Below, piece after piece: positions 1 to 5,151 of a stretch of DNA of 7,878 bases (its first letter is position 1; each line of letters starts with the position of its first letter). Origin of the DNA: Archaeoglobales archaeon (GTDB lineage: Archaea > Halobacteriota > Archaeoglobi > Archaeoglobales > Archaeoglobaceae); NCBI GenBank assembly GCA_003662985.1, contig QMZD01000071.1, positions 1 through 7,878 of the forward strand, read 5' to 3'. The notes beneath the pieces were generated by a model. That model made no database searches, was not told the DNA's origin, and saw only the letters and a list, made by a program, of their open reading frames with translations. The position numbers were made by a program, and so were the translations under genes.

Positions 1-252
1 ATCATCATCGACCATCTCGAACGCTTCAGCCACAGCTTGGCCTTTTCCCTTGCCCGTCTGAATTTCAACCTTCACTCCCTTCGATTTTGCTATTTCTACG
101 GTCTTATCGGTACTTCTTCCATCAATCACGAAAATTTTTTCAAATCCCTCCTGCCTGAATTCGTCGATCGTGCTGCCTATGTTCCTCTCTTCGTTTAGGG
201 TTGGGATGACCACGCATACCCTGTCCTTTAAGTCGTGGATTGAGTCGCGCAT
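1..252 (-). CDS. Family 2 glycosyltransferase, N-terminal part (cut by window edge)
   Basis: Reading the minus strand from an ATG at 252 gives 84 residues that continue past the left edge. The start of a GT-A fold is visible: a VVIPTLNEERNI strand and turn near residues 14-25, then FVIDGRSTDKTVEIA near 41-55. This is the nucleotide-sugar-binding core typical of GT2 enzymes such as dolichyl-phosphate glycosyltransferases. The last residues, VDDD, may lead into a metal-binding DxD motif, but that part is missing. No signal peptide is seen, as expected for a cytosolic catalytic domain; membrane helices could lie in the missing C-terminus. The gene starts 28 bases after the PyrE-like regulator stops, so the two are probably cotranscribed. 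An in-frame TTG at 270 is an alternative start. The sugar donor and acceptor cannot be told from this fragment; dolichol-phosphate mannose/glucose synthesis or N-glycosylation is a family-level guess. Confidence 0.85.
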   Translation of the reverse strand, partial: MRDSIHDLKDRVCVVIPTLNEERNIGSTIDEFRQEGFEKIFVIDGRSTDKTVEIAKSKGVKVEIQTGKGKGQAVAEAFEMVDDD

Positions 253-280
253 TCCATTGCCCCACGCCAATCTATTTCAC

Positions 281-880
281 TTAAATCCTCACGATTCTAA
301 AAAGGCTAAGAACGGGAGCTCCATCAACCTCTTCAAGACCTTTCTTATCTATTATAACCGAAGCACATAGGAGTTTTCCTTCTCTCCTTTTTACGTATTC
401 GGAGACCTCTCTTATAGTCGATCCTGTTGAGATTATGTCGTCCACAGCCACACACTTTTTCCCCTCAACCTTGGCAAAGTTTTCACTCATGGCTCCAACC
501 GTCTGGTGTTCACCCCTTTCCCATTTGAGTTTTCTCGGGTAGTAGATGCTGAGATCAGAATCAAGTTCCTCTGCCACCATCGTGGCAACAGGAATGCCAC
601 TTGTTGCTATCCCTATGACTACTTCAGGGGTTTCATCGATCTTTTCGATTATCATATCTGCAAGGGACTTTGCAACATTTCTAATTCTGTAAGGAGAGCT
701 TGAGAGCGTTTTTAATTCAATATAAATGTCTGAAGGGGGAGTGATATCTTCCCTTGCCTTGGTGAGTAACCACAATGCTGTTTCTCTGGAGACGTTGAGT
801 TCGTCTGCTATTTCGCCAGTTGTGAGTCCCCTCTCCTTCATTTTCTTAGCCTTCTCGATAAGGCCTTCAATCCGCCTCAT
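281..880 (-). CDS. gfcR: PyrE-like HTH/phosphoribosyltransferase regulator (GfcR family)
   Basis: This 199-residue protein has two parts. Residues 1-45 form a helix-turn-helix (GLTTGEIADELNVSRETALWLL), and residues about 50-199 form a type I phosphoribosyltransferase domain. The PRPP-binding signature CVAVDDIISTGSTI is at 143-156, with both acidic residues (D147, D148) and the TGST loop present. An ATSGIP turn near 92-97 matches the pyrophosphate loop region. The family is annotated as orotate phosphoribosyltransferase-like. A haloarchaeal member, GfcR, is known as a transcriptional regulator of sugar catabolism genes including glycolytic enzymes, so a DNA-binding sensor of PRPP or a nucleotide is more likely than a pyrimidine biosynthesis enzyme. 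The start is well fixed by GAGGAGGT seven bases upstream (888-895, minus strand). It is probably cotranscribed with the downstream glycosyltransferase. The gene symbol follows the family name; the target genes here are unknown, although a gap gene lies in the same window. Confidence 0.87.
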   Translation of the reverse strand: MRRIEGLIEKAKKMKERGLTTGEIADELNVSRETALWLLTKAREDITPPSDIYIELKTLSSSPYRIRNVAKSLADMIIEKIDETPEVVIGIATSGIPVATMVAEELDSDLSIYYPRKLKWERGEHQTVGAMSENFAKVEGKKCVAVDDIISTGSTIREVSEYVKRREGKLLCASVIIDKKGLEEVDGAPVLSLFRIVRI

Positions 881-887
881 TCTTCAA

Positions 888-895
888 ACCTCCTC
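888..895 (-). promoter_or_regulatory. Strong Shine-Dalgarno of the PyrE-like regulator
   Basis: The minus strand reads GAGGAGGT, a near-complete match to the archaeal anti-Shine-Dalgarno complement AGGAGGTGAT. It lies seven bases before the ATG at 880 and settles the start of the regulator. Confidence 0.85.
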
Positions 896-980
896 ACCTA
901 TCCTTAACTTATAATTTAAATAAATTTTAGATTGCCTAGTAATTTATTTTTTCAAAGTTATTAAATTTTATCTTTAATCC
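896..980 (-). promoter_or_regulatory. AT-rich intergenic region with probable promoter of the PyrE-like regulator
   Basis: The 100 bases between nob1 and the regulator are very AT-rich. On the minus strand, TATA-like stretches occur at about 941-950 (AAAAATAAATT-like) and 911-927 (TTTATTTAAATTATA). The first would place the transcript start near 919, giving a leader of about 39 bases that includes the strong Shine-Dalgarno. The second would start transcription at the Shine-Dalgarno itself and is less suitable. The same stretch must also hold the end of the nob1 transcript, but no hairpin is seen. Which box is used is inference. Confidence 0.4.
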
Positions 981-1454
981 TTAGTCCCTAATCCTAACTA
1001 GATACACCTCACTTCCACAGACAGGGCAGATTCTGCCCTCATCCACCCTCCTTTTACAGCCCTTACAGATTCTCACCCATTTAAATTTCTTCGAGATACC
1101 TTTCTGTACAACAGAGTCGGTCTTTATTCCCAAAGATCTAGCCACATTCTGAATTGAATAATCATCTGTCACGATAACAGGCTCATTTCCCTCTCTTTTA
1201 ATTTCAATAGCGAGGGCAAGCAGATCCAAGTCGGTTTCCGAGAGTTTGTAGATGTCACCGGTTTTCCTGGCAACCCTCTTTACCTTTTCAACGTCGCTAC
1301 GATCTGGGTCTTTTACTCCTATATCAATGAGGGAAAGATAATTAACAGATTCATCATCTTTGATCTCTTTCAAAACCCTTGAGACGGTCAGCATGGAAGG
1401 ATACAATCCCTTTCTCAAAAATATCGCACTTGAGTCTAAGATGTACACTTGCAC
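981..1454 (-). CDS. nob1: Endoribonuclease Nob1 (PIN domain plus zinc ribbon)
   Basis: This 157-residue protein has the order expected for archaeal Nob1, the nuclease that trims the 3' end of 16S rRNA (D site) in late small-subunit assembly. The PIN domain starts with ILDSSA (D7) and has E30 in the first acidic helix. It continues with SETDLDLLALA (D75, D77) and VTDDYSIQNVA (D97, D98), which supply the four-acidic-residue metal site. A compact zinc ribbon follows with CKGC (130-133) and CPVC (143-146), then a short basic tail. Length matches the archaeal family. The start codon is GTG at 1454 with no good Shine-Dalgarno. A TATA-like box centred about 26 bases upstream (1475-1484) suggests a leaderless mRNA starting at or near this codon. 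A GTG two codons inside (1448) is an alternative. It lies divergent to the DUF123-aIF2-beta-DUF424 genes, consistent with a translation-related neighbourhood. Confidence 0.93.
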   Translation of the reverse strand: MQVYILDSSAIFLRKGLYPSMLTVSRVLKEIKDDESVNYLSLIDIGVKDPDRSDVEKVKRVARKTGDIYKLSETDLDLLALAIEIKREGNEPVIVTDDYSIQNVARSLGIKTDSVVQKGISKKFKWVRICKGCKRRVDEGRICPVCGSEVYLVRIRD

Positions 1455-1474
1455 AAAAAAATTACCCTGTAAAA

Positions 1475-1484
1475 CTTAAAATAG
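1475..1484. promoter_or_regulatory. Shared TATA-like box between nob1 and the DUF123 gene
   Basis: The plus strand reads CTTAAAATAG and the minus strand CTATTTTAAG, so either face resembles an archaeal TATA box. Its centre is about 26 bases from the nob1 GTG at 1454, the distance expected for a leaderless transcript. In the other direction it predicts a start near 1505, which falls inside the longest DUF123 reading frame and would favour the GTG at 1515 as that gene's start. Only 33 bases separate the two annotated start codons, so a single box serving both directions is plausible but unproven. Confidence 0.45.
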
Positions 1485-1487
1485 TTT

Positions 1488-1988
1488 GTGAGGTTTTGGT
1501 TGGATAGAGGCGAGGTGGTAGTAATCGGAGAAGACAGAGCTAGAGGTGCGTACATACTTCTTTTAAGAAACGATGAGGATGGATGGATTTGGATTGGTAA
1601 AAGAAAGCTTTACTTCAAACAAGGATATTATATCTACTGCGGAAGTGCGATGAACAACCTTAAAAAGAGGATATCCAGACACTTCTCCTACGAGAAGAGA
1701 TTGAGATGGCACATAGACTACATATCCATCAAAATGCAACCCCTCTTAGCCTTCGCCATAATTTCCGAGGAGAAAATCGAGTGTTGGCTTTCAAAGCTGA
1801 TTGGGAAATTATTTGAGGCATTTGATGAATTTGGAGCTTCCGACTGTAGTTGCAGAACTCACCTTTTTTATTCTCCCTCTAACCCAATCCATAAACTAGA
1901 GACGCTACTAAGAGAGAACAGACTGAGCTTCACATTATATTATGAAATTCCAAATCCAGCTGGGAAAAGATTATTTAATTTAAGGTAG
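1488..1988 (+). CDS. DUF123 protein, GIY-YIG-like domain
   Basis: This 166-residue protein matches the DUF123 family, which is related to GIY-YIG nucleases and is sometimes fused to endonuclease III in archaea. Visible family blocks, numbered from the first GTG, are GAYILLLR (20-27), GYYIYCGSA (46-54), RISRH (61-65), WHIDY (74-78) and GASDCSCRTHLFY (116-128). The GYxYxGSA and RH blocks correspond to the GIY-YIG core, but true nuclease activity has not been established for this family as far as I know. The start is uncertain. GTG at 1488 has no Shine-Dalgarno, while GTG at 1515 is in frame, follows GGATAGAGGCGAG and fits the predicted transcript start. The conserved domain begins after both, so the domain is intact either way. 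It is followed 23 bases later by aIF2-beta and is probably the first gene of that operon. Its role there is unknown. Confidence 0.8.
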   Translation: MRFWLDRGEVVVIGEDRARGAYILLLRNDEDGWIWIGKRKLYFKQGYYIYCGSAMNNLKKRISRHFSYEKRLRWHIDYISIKMQPLLAFAIISEEKIECWLSKLIGKLFEAFDEFGASDCSCRTHLFYSPSNPIHKLETLLRENRLSFTLYYEIPNPAGKRLFNLR

Positions 1989-1998
1989 ATATTTTTCT

Positions 1999-2006
1999 AG
2001 GAGGTG
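1999..2006 (+). promoter_or_regulatory. Shine-Dalgarno of aIF2-beta, deciding a TTG start
   Basis: AGGAGGTG lies five bases before the TTG at 2012. It is almost the full archaeal consensus and justifies choosing the non-ATG start for aIF2-beta. Confidence 0.85.
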
Positions 2007-2011
2007 CTAAG

Positions 2012-2419
2012 TTGAGGAGCTACGAAGAACTACTTGAAAAAGCCTATGCAGAGATGCCTGAAGAGGTTACGAGGAGAGAGAGATTCGAGATACCGAGAGT
2101 TAAGGTGCAGAGAGAAGGTAACAGGACGATAATCAAAAACCTTGGACAGATAGCTAAAACTCTGAACAGATCGGAAGATCACCTTTACAAGTATATGGTC
2201 AAGTCTCTCGGAACGGCCGGAATCCTTGAGAGCGGAAGAGTTATACTCCAAGGAAAATTCACCGAGGATGAGGTTCAAAAAGAGCTAGACGGCTACGTGA
2301 AGGAATACGTTCTTTGCAGAGAATGCCAGTCTCCCGACACAGAGTTCAAGAAGGAGGAGAGAGTTCTTTTCGTAAAGTGCTTAGCTTGCGGAGCCAAACA
2401 TCCTGTAAGAAATATCTGA
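2012..2419 (+). CDS. Translation initiation factor aIF2 subunit beta
   Basis: This 135-residue protein is the beta subunit of the heterotrimeric initiation factor aIF2 (alpha, beta, gamma), which delivers initiator Met-tRNA to the small ribosomal subunit. Its parts are in the usual order. An N-terminal helix (YEELLEKAYAEMPE) docks on the gamma subunit. A central alpha/beta domain follows (about 24-98, with NRTIIKNLGQIAKTLNR and the KYMVKSLGTAG motif). A C-terminal zinc ribbon has cysteines at 102, 105, 123 and 126. Length is normal for an archaeal aIF2-beta, which lacks the lysine-rich N-terminus of the eukaryotic protein. The start is TTG at 2012, supported by AGGAGGTG five bases upstream. 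It lies between the DUF123 gene and DUF424; the aIF2-beta/DUF424 neighbourhood recurs in archaea, to my recollection. Confidence 0.95.
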   Translation: MRSYEELLEKAYAEMPEEVTRRERFEIPRVKVQREGNRTIIKNLGQIAKTLNRSEDHLYKYMVKSLGTAGILESGRVILQGKFTEDEVQKELDGYVKEYVLCRECQSPDTEFKKEERVLFVKCLACGAKHPVRNI

Positions 2420-2487
2420 AATTTCTGAACTTTACCCAACCTCTAAAGCTCATCCATCAACTCCAATCGGTGAGGGAATTGTTCAGG

Positions 2488-2772
2488 ATGAAGATATACA
2501 GGATCCAAAGAGAGGTGCTGGTTGCAGTCTGCGATTCAGATCTAGTTGGGAACACCTACTCTTCTGGAGAGTACAGGATTGAGGTAAGGGAGGACTTCTA
2601 CGGAAAAGAGGAAGTAGGAGAGGAGGAGGTTGCTGGAGCGCTAAAAAATGCGACCATAGCGAACATAACTGGCGAAAAAGCCGTAAAGCTTGCAATAAAA
2701 ATGGGTATAATACAAAAGGATAACGTACTCAAAATAGGAGAGTGCTGGCACGCTCAGATGGTAACCCTTTGA
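2488..2772 (+). CDS. DUF424 family protein, archaeal, function unknown
   Basis: I place the start at ATG 2488, giving 94 residues. The frame is open back to 2314, but that part overlaps the aIF2-beta zinc ribbon and is not protein-like. The 94-residue form matches DUF424, a small archaeal family of unknown function. Recognisable blocks are VCDSDLVGNTY (14-24), an EVREDFYGKEE stretch (32-42), NATIANITGEKAVKLAIKMG (54-73) and a C-terminal HAQ (88-90). There is no signal peptide or membrane segment, so it is cytosolic. The spacing after aIF2-beta is 68 bases. A weak purine site (GGTGAGGG, 2469-2476) lies about 11 bases before the ATG. The neighbourhood suggests a link to translation, tRNA or ribosome function, but that is inference from context only. 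Confidence 0.82.
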   Translation: MKIYRIQREVLVAVCDSDLVGNTYSSGEYRIEVREDFYGKEEVGEEEVAGALKNATIANITGEKAVKLAIKMGIIQKDNVLKIGECWHAQMVTL

Positions 2773-2848
2773 TGTCCCTCCCAACCTCTTAACCTCTCCT
2801 GTCTAACTACTCTAACCTTCAACCCTAATCCCTTACCCTTCTAAGACC
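2773..2848 (+). other. Pyrimidine-rich 3' flank of the aIF2-beta/DUF424 operon with a four-C-tract motif
   Basis: After the DUF424 stop the plus strand is almost free of G and consists of C/T runs with TAA interruptions. At 2823-2849 four CCC tracts occur with spacers TAAT, TTA and TTCTAAGA. The minus strand is therefore GGG-N8-GGG-N3-GGG-N4-GGG, a near-canonical G-quadruplex pattern. A further CCCTCCC lies at 2776-2782. Archaeal termination needs T-rich stretches rather than hairpins, so this region may also end the transcript. There is no open frame of note in it. Confidence 0.5.
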
Positions 2849-2888
2849 CTTTAATCTTTTAATCCTTCAATCCTTTAATCCTTTAATC
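2849..2888 (+). repeat. Five tandem 8-bp repeats, consensus CTTTAATC
   Basis: Five units lie in exact 8-bp register: CTTTAATC, TTTTAATC, CTTCAATC, CTTTAATC and CTTTAATC. Three are identical and two differ by one base each. The array is intergenic, between the end of DUF424 and the phosphatase promoter. On the minus strand it reads GATTAAAG repeated. It is too short and has no spacers, so it is not a CRISPR. It could be a slippage microsatellite, a protein-binding array or part of a T-rich terminator. Confidence 0.85.
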
Positions 2889-2930
2889 CCCTTCCTTTCA
2901 AATTTGTGAGTTCACAAAATCTAACAATAA

Positions 2931-2938
2931 TATTTAAG
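2931..2938 (+). promoter_or_regulatory. TATA box of the phosphatase gene (leaderless promoter)
   Basis: TATTTAAG is centred about 26 bases before the ATG at 2960, exactly where an archaeal TATA box would put a transcript start at that codon. An A-rich stretch just upstream may act as the TFB recognition element. There is no Shine-Dalgarno before the ATG, in line with a leaderless mRNA. The box also argues against the upstream GTG at 2906 as start. Confidence 0.65.
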
Positions 2939-2959
2939 TTCTCAAATTCTATTCTTAGT

Positions 2960-3772
2960 ATGGATAGAATAATCGAGGAGGACTTCCTCGAAGAGATTGA
3001 CAAAGCTATCTCACGACTCTCAGGAAAGAAATACGTAAACATCGATTTTAAGAATGCAGTTGTGATCGGCGATACCCACGGAGACTTTCTTTCTTTAAAA
3101 GCAATCCTTGAGAGGATTTCCAGAGAAGGAATAATATTCCTCGGAGATTATGGAGATAGGGGTCATTATGGAGTAGCAACCTATTACGAGATACTCAGAC
3201 TCCTCAACGAGAGGGAGAACGTTGTTCTGCTTCGTGGAAACCATGAAAGTGACGCTGTCATACCCCATGAACTCCCAACACAGTTCAAAGCTTACTTCGA
3301 AAGTGATGCTCCTTTGAATAGATTAAGGGATTTTTGGGAGAAGCTTCCAATCTCGGCTGGAAGCGAAGATTATTGGTTCGTCCATGGAGGTGTTCCCACC
3401 GGAGGGAGGAAATACAGAGATGACTTCAGCGAAAGGGATGTTCTAAAGCCATCGGATGAGGATGCCGTAGAGATGCTTTGGAACGATCCTTGGGAAAGAG
3501 AGGAGAACGGCCATAACTATCTCAGAGGGGTTATGTACTTTTTCGGAAAGAAAACGACTAAGGCTTTTCTTAGAGAGTTAGGTTTCAAAGTAATAATCCG
3601 CTCTCATCAGCCAAATAAGATTCTGGTGGCTGAGCAGGATGGAATGGTTGTGACTGTGGGTTCATGCATGGAACCTTACAGGTTGAACGAGGCTGCTTTC
3701 CTCAGAATTGACCTTACAGAAAGAATAAAAAATGGCTATGATGTTGTGAAGAATTTCGGAGTTTTTATTTAG
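2960..3772 (+). CDS. PPP-family serine/threonine protein phosphatase
   Basis: From ATG 2960 this is a 270-residue metallophosphatase of the PP1/PP2A (PPP) superfamily. It would remove phosphate from Ser/Thr residues in the cytosol using a two-metal site. The PPP signatures are GDTHG (37-41), GDYGDRG (62-68; eukaryotic form GDxVDRG), LLRGNHE (90-96), FVHGGVPT, WNDPW and RSHQ, in the right order and spacing. These supply the Asp, His and Asn metal ligands, the catalytic His of GNHE and the phosphate-contacting Arg residues. The second motif has G where V is usual. An ApaH-type diadenosine tetraphosphatase is the main alternative, but the LLRGNHE and HGG contexts favour protein phosphatase. The frame is open back to a GTG at 2906, but the TATA box at 2931-2938 implies a leaderless start at 2960. 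It appears to be a single-gene unit, with 100 bases before the next gene. No dedicated kinase is nearby, so its targets are unknown. Confidence 0.9.
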   Translation: MDRIIEEDFLEEIDKAISRLSGKKYVNIDFKNAVVIGDTHGDFLSLKAILERISREGIIFLGDYGDRGHYGVATYYEILRLLNERENVVLLRGNHESDAVIPHELPTQFKAYFESDAPLNRLRDFWEKLPISAGSEDYWFVHGGVPTGGRKYRDDFSERDVLKPSDEDAVEMLWNDPWEREENGHNYLRGVMYFFGKKTTKAFLRELGFKVIIRSHQPNKILVAEQDGMVVTVGSCMEPYRLNEAAFLRIDLTERIKNGYDVVKNFGVFI

Positions 3773-3778
3773 TTTTGT

Positions 3779-3816
3779 CTAACCGCTAAGCCCAACTGGC
3801 CAAACCTAACCGCTAA
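3779..3816 (+). repeat. Direct repeat CTAACCGCTAA, two copies
   Basis: CTAACCGCTAA occurs at 3779-3789 and again, identically, at 3806-3816, 27 bases apart start to start. The pair begins just after the phosphatase stop and ends about 18 bases before the TATA-like box of the oxidoreductase-RLP operon. It could therefore be an upstream operator for that operon, or a repeat of no function. Confidence 0.8.
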
Positions 3817-3834
3817 AACCAAAAAATCAACAAG

Positions 3835-3842
3835 CTTAAATT
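3835..3842 (+). promoter_or_regulatory. Probable TATA box of the oxidoreductase-RLP operon
   Basis: CTTAAATT, preceded by an A-rich stretch, is centred about 35 bases before the ATG at 3873. It predicts a transcript start near 3864, giving a leader of about nine bases. That leader would contain GGTGAT (3864-3869), a match to the 3' half of the archaeal Shine-Dalgarno consensus. The site is weaker than the phosphatase TATA box. Confidence 0.5.
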
Positions 3843-3872
3843 CAAGGATGAAGACTCTATTACGGTGATAAA

Positions 3873-5084
3873 ATGCGTGTTACTGTTCTGGGTTGTGGAA
3901 CCGTCGGTTCTACGGCTGTGATGATGCTTGATGCCTACGGTATTGATGAGATGAAGATAGGCGATATGAATGCTGAGTTTGCTGAAAAAATTGCAAACCA
4001 GCTTACATGCAACGCTAAAGCCATAAAATGCAATGCAAGAAATCCAGATGAATTGAAAGAGGTGATAAAGGGTTCTGATGTTGTTTTAAACTGCATTGGC
4101 CCATTCTACGAGTTCGGGCCACCGATACTCAAAGCTTCGATCGAGGAGGGAGTTAATTACGTCGATGTTTGCGATGATCTCGATGCGACAATAGAGCAGC
4201 TCAAGCTCTCAGATCTCGCAAAAGAAAAGGGTGTGAGTGCGTTAATAGGAATGGGCAGCTCACCTGGCCTAGCGAATTTGCTCGCAAAGTTCTGCGAGAA
4301 CTTTATGGAGGTTGAGAGCGTAGACATCTATCACGCTCATGGCGGAGAAGAGACCGAGGGAGCCGCTGTCGTTAAGCACAGAATACATTCGATGAAGATG
4401 GATATTCCCGTTTTCATTGATGGAGAATTTAAAAACGTTAGACTCTTTGAGGAGAGCGGAAAAGCTTTGGAGGAGGTAGTGGAGTTTCCGGAGATCGGAA
4501 CCTTTAATGTTTACGCCTACCCCCACCCTGAAACGATAACACTACCAAAATACATGAAAAATGTCAAGAGGGTCACCAATCTCGGCTTGGTTTTACCTCC
4601 CGAGTATGCAGAGCTGATCAAGACGATTGTAAAAATTGGAATGGCAGAGGAAAAGCCAATAAAAATAGGAGATCTGGAAATAGCTGCAATCGATTTTGCA
4701 GTTGCATTTATCCTATCAAAGAGGGAGGAACTGATTGAGAAGGCTGGAATGACGGAGCCTGTGGGAAGCTTGATGGTTGTGGTTGGCGGAAAAATGAACG
4801 GGAAGTCTGAGAAACTCTCCTTCGCCTTAAGCTCTAGAGGGCAAGGAATGGGAGAGGGCACTGGAATTCCCGCTGCAATAGGTGCAATTCTCATGGGAGA
4901 GGGCAAGATAACTGAGAAGGGAGTTTTGCCTCCTGAGGCATGTGTAAACCCAATGGATGTCTTCATGCTTGCCCAGAAGATGCTCAAATCTACTGGAAAA
5001 GGAGATCTGCCCCTAATCATTGAAAGGATTAAAGAAGACGGTACGAAAGAGAGAATCGATTATAGGAAGATCCTACCACTATGA
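3873..5084 (+). CDS. Saccharopine dehydrogenase-like NAD(P)-dependent oxidoreductase, substrate unknown
   Basis: This 403-residue protein belongs to the saccharopine dehydrogenase/Lys9-like superfamily. An N-terminal Rossmann fold starts directly at the first residues, with GCGTVGS (7-13) for dinucleotide binding and D31 at the end of the second strand. That position often favours NAD, though the IGDMN context is not decisive. Typical family blocks follow: DVVLNCIGPFYEFG (69-82), EEGVNYVDVCDD (91-102) and GMGSSPGLANLLA (126-138). The C-terminal catalytic half contains a glycine-rich GQGMGEGTGIPAAIGAIL stretch near 325-341. True lysine-biosynthetic saccharopine reductases, carboxynorspermidine synthase-type enzymes and uncharacterised archaeal or bacterial homologues all share this fold, so the name should not be read as the reaction. 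The start is fixed by GGTGAT four bases upstream. The RLP gene follows after 67 bases on the same strand. The pairing suggests a joint pathway, perhaps redox conversion of a product of the RLP, but this is inference. Confidence 0.85.
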   Translation: MRVTVLGCGTVGSTAVMMLDAYGIDEMKIGDMNAEFAEKIANQLTCNAKAIKCNARNPDELKEVIKGSDVVLNCIGPFYEFGPPILKASIEEGVNYVDVCDDLDATIEQLKLSDLAKEKGVSALIGMGSSPGLANLLAKFCENFMEVESVDIYHAHGGEETEGAAVVKHRIHSMKMDIPVFIDGEFKNVRLFEESGKALEEVVEFPEIGTFNVYAYPHPETITLPKYMKNVKRVTNLGLVLPPEYAELIKTIVKIGMAEEKPIKIGDLEIAAIDFAVAFILSKREELIEKAGMTEPVGSLMVVVGGKMNGKSEKLSFALSSRGQGMGEGTGIPAAIGAILMGEGKITEKGVLPPEACVNPMDVFMLAQKMLKSTGKGDLPLIIERIKEDGTKERIDYRKILPL

Positions 5085-5086
5085 AG

Positions 5087-5150
5087 TTATAAAGAGAATG
5101 AAAGTAATGGAGGTAAGAAGTAAAAAGAAATAAAAAAACGGAGGTAAGAA
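5087..5150 (+). promoter_or_regulatory. Leader of the RLP gene: TATA-like box, duplicated Shine-Dalgarno and mini-ORF
   Basis: Between the oxidoreductase stop and the RLP start lie three elements. TTATAAAG (5087-5094) is a good TATA-like box and would start a transcript near 5116. GGAGGTAAGAA occurs twice, at 5109-5119 and 5140-5150; the second copy sits correctly before the RLP ATG (GGAGGT six bases upstream). An 11-codon reading frame, MKVMEVRSKKK, runs from ATG 5098 to TAA 5133 and contains the first copy. Transcription from the operon promoter would include both sites, whereas transcription from the internal box would include only the second. The role is unproven. Confidence 0.5.
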
Positions 5151-5151
5151 A

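Noticed and set aside
170..370. Plus-strand 66-codon frame
   Set aside because: It crosses the start of the glycosyltransferase and the end of the PyrE-like gene on the other strand and has no recognisable domain or ribosome site.
2314..2487. Long form of DUF424 starting inside aIF2-beta
   Set aside because: The frame overlaps the aIF2-beta zinc ribbon out of phase and its first 58 residues do not resemble DUF424. ATG 2488 gives the usual family length.
2849..2888. CRISPR array or telomere-like element
   Set aside because: There are no spacers, the units are only 8 bp, and the array is short and intergenic, so a simple tandem repeat is the fitting description.
2906..2959. Upstream GTG start for the phosphatase
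   Set aside because: The 18 extra residues precede the family domain, and the TATA box at 2931-2938 would lie inside the coding region. ATG 2960 fits a leaderless transcript.
4517..5020. Minus-strand 167-codon frame within the oxidoreductase gene
   Set aside because: It is antisense to a clear conserved enzyme and its composition (many P, S, I) is typical of a shadow frame.
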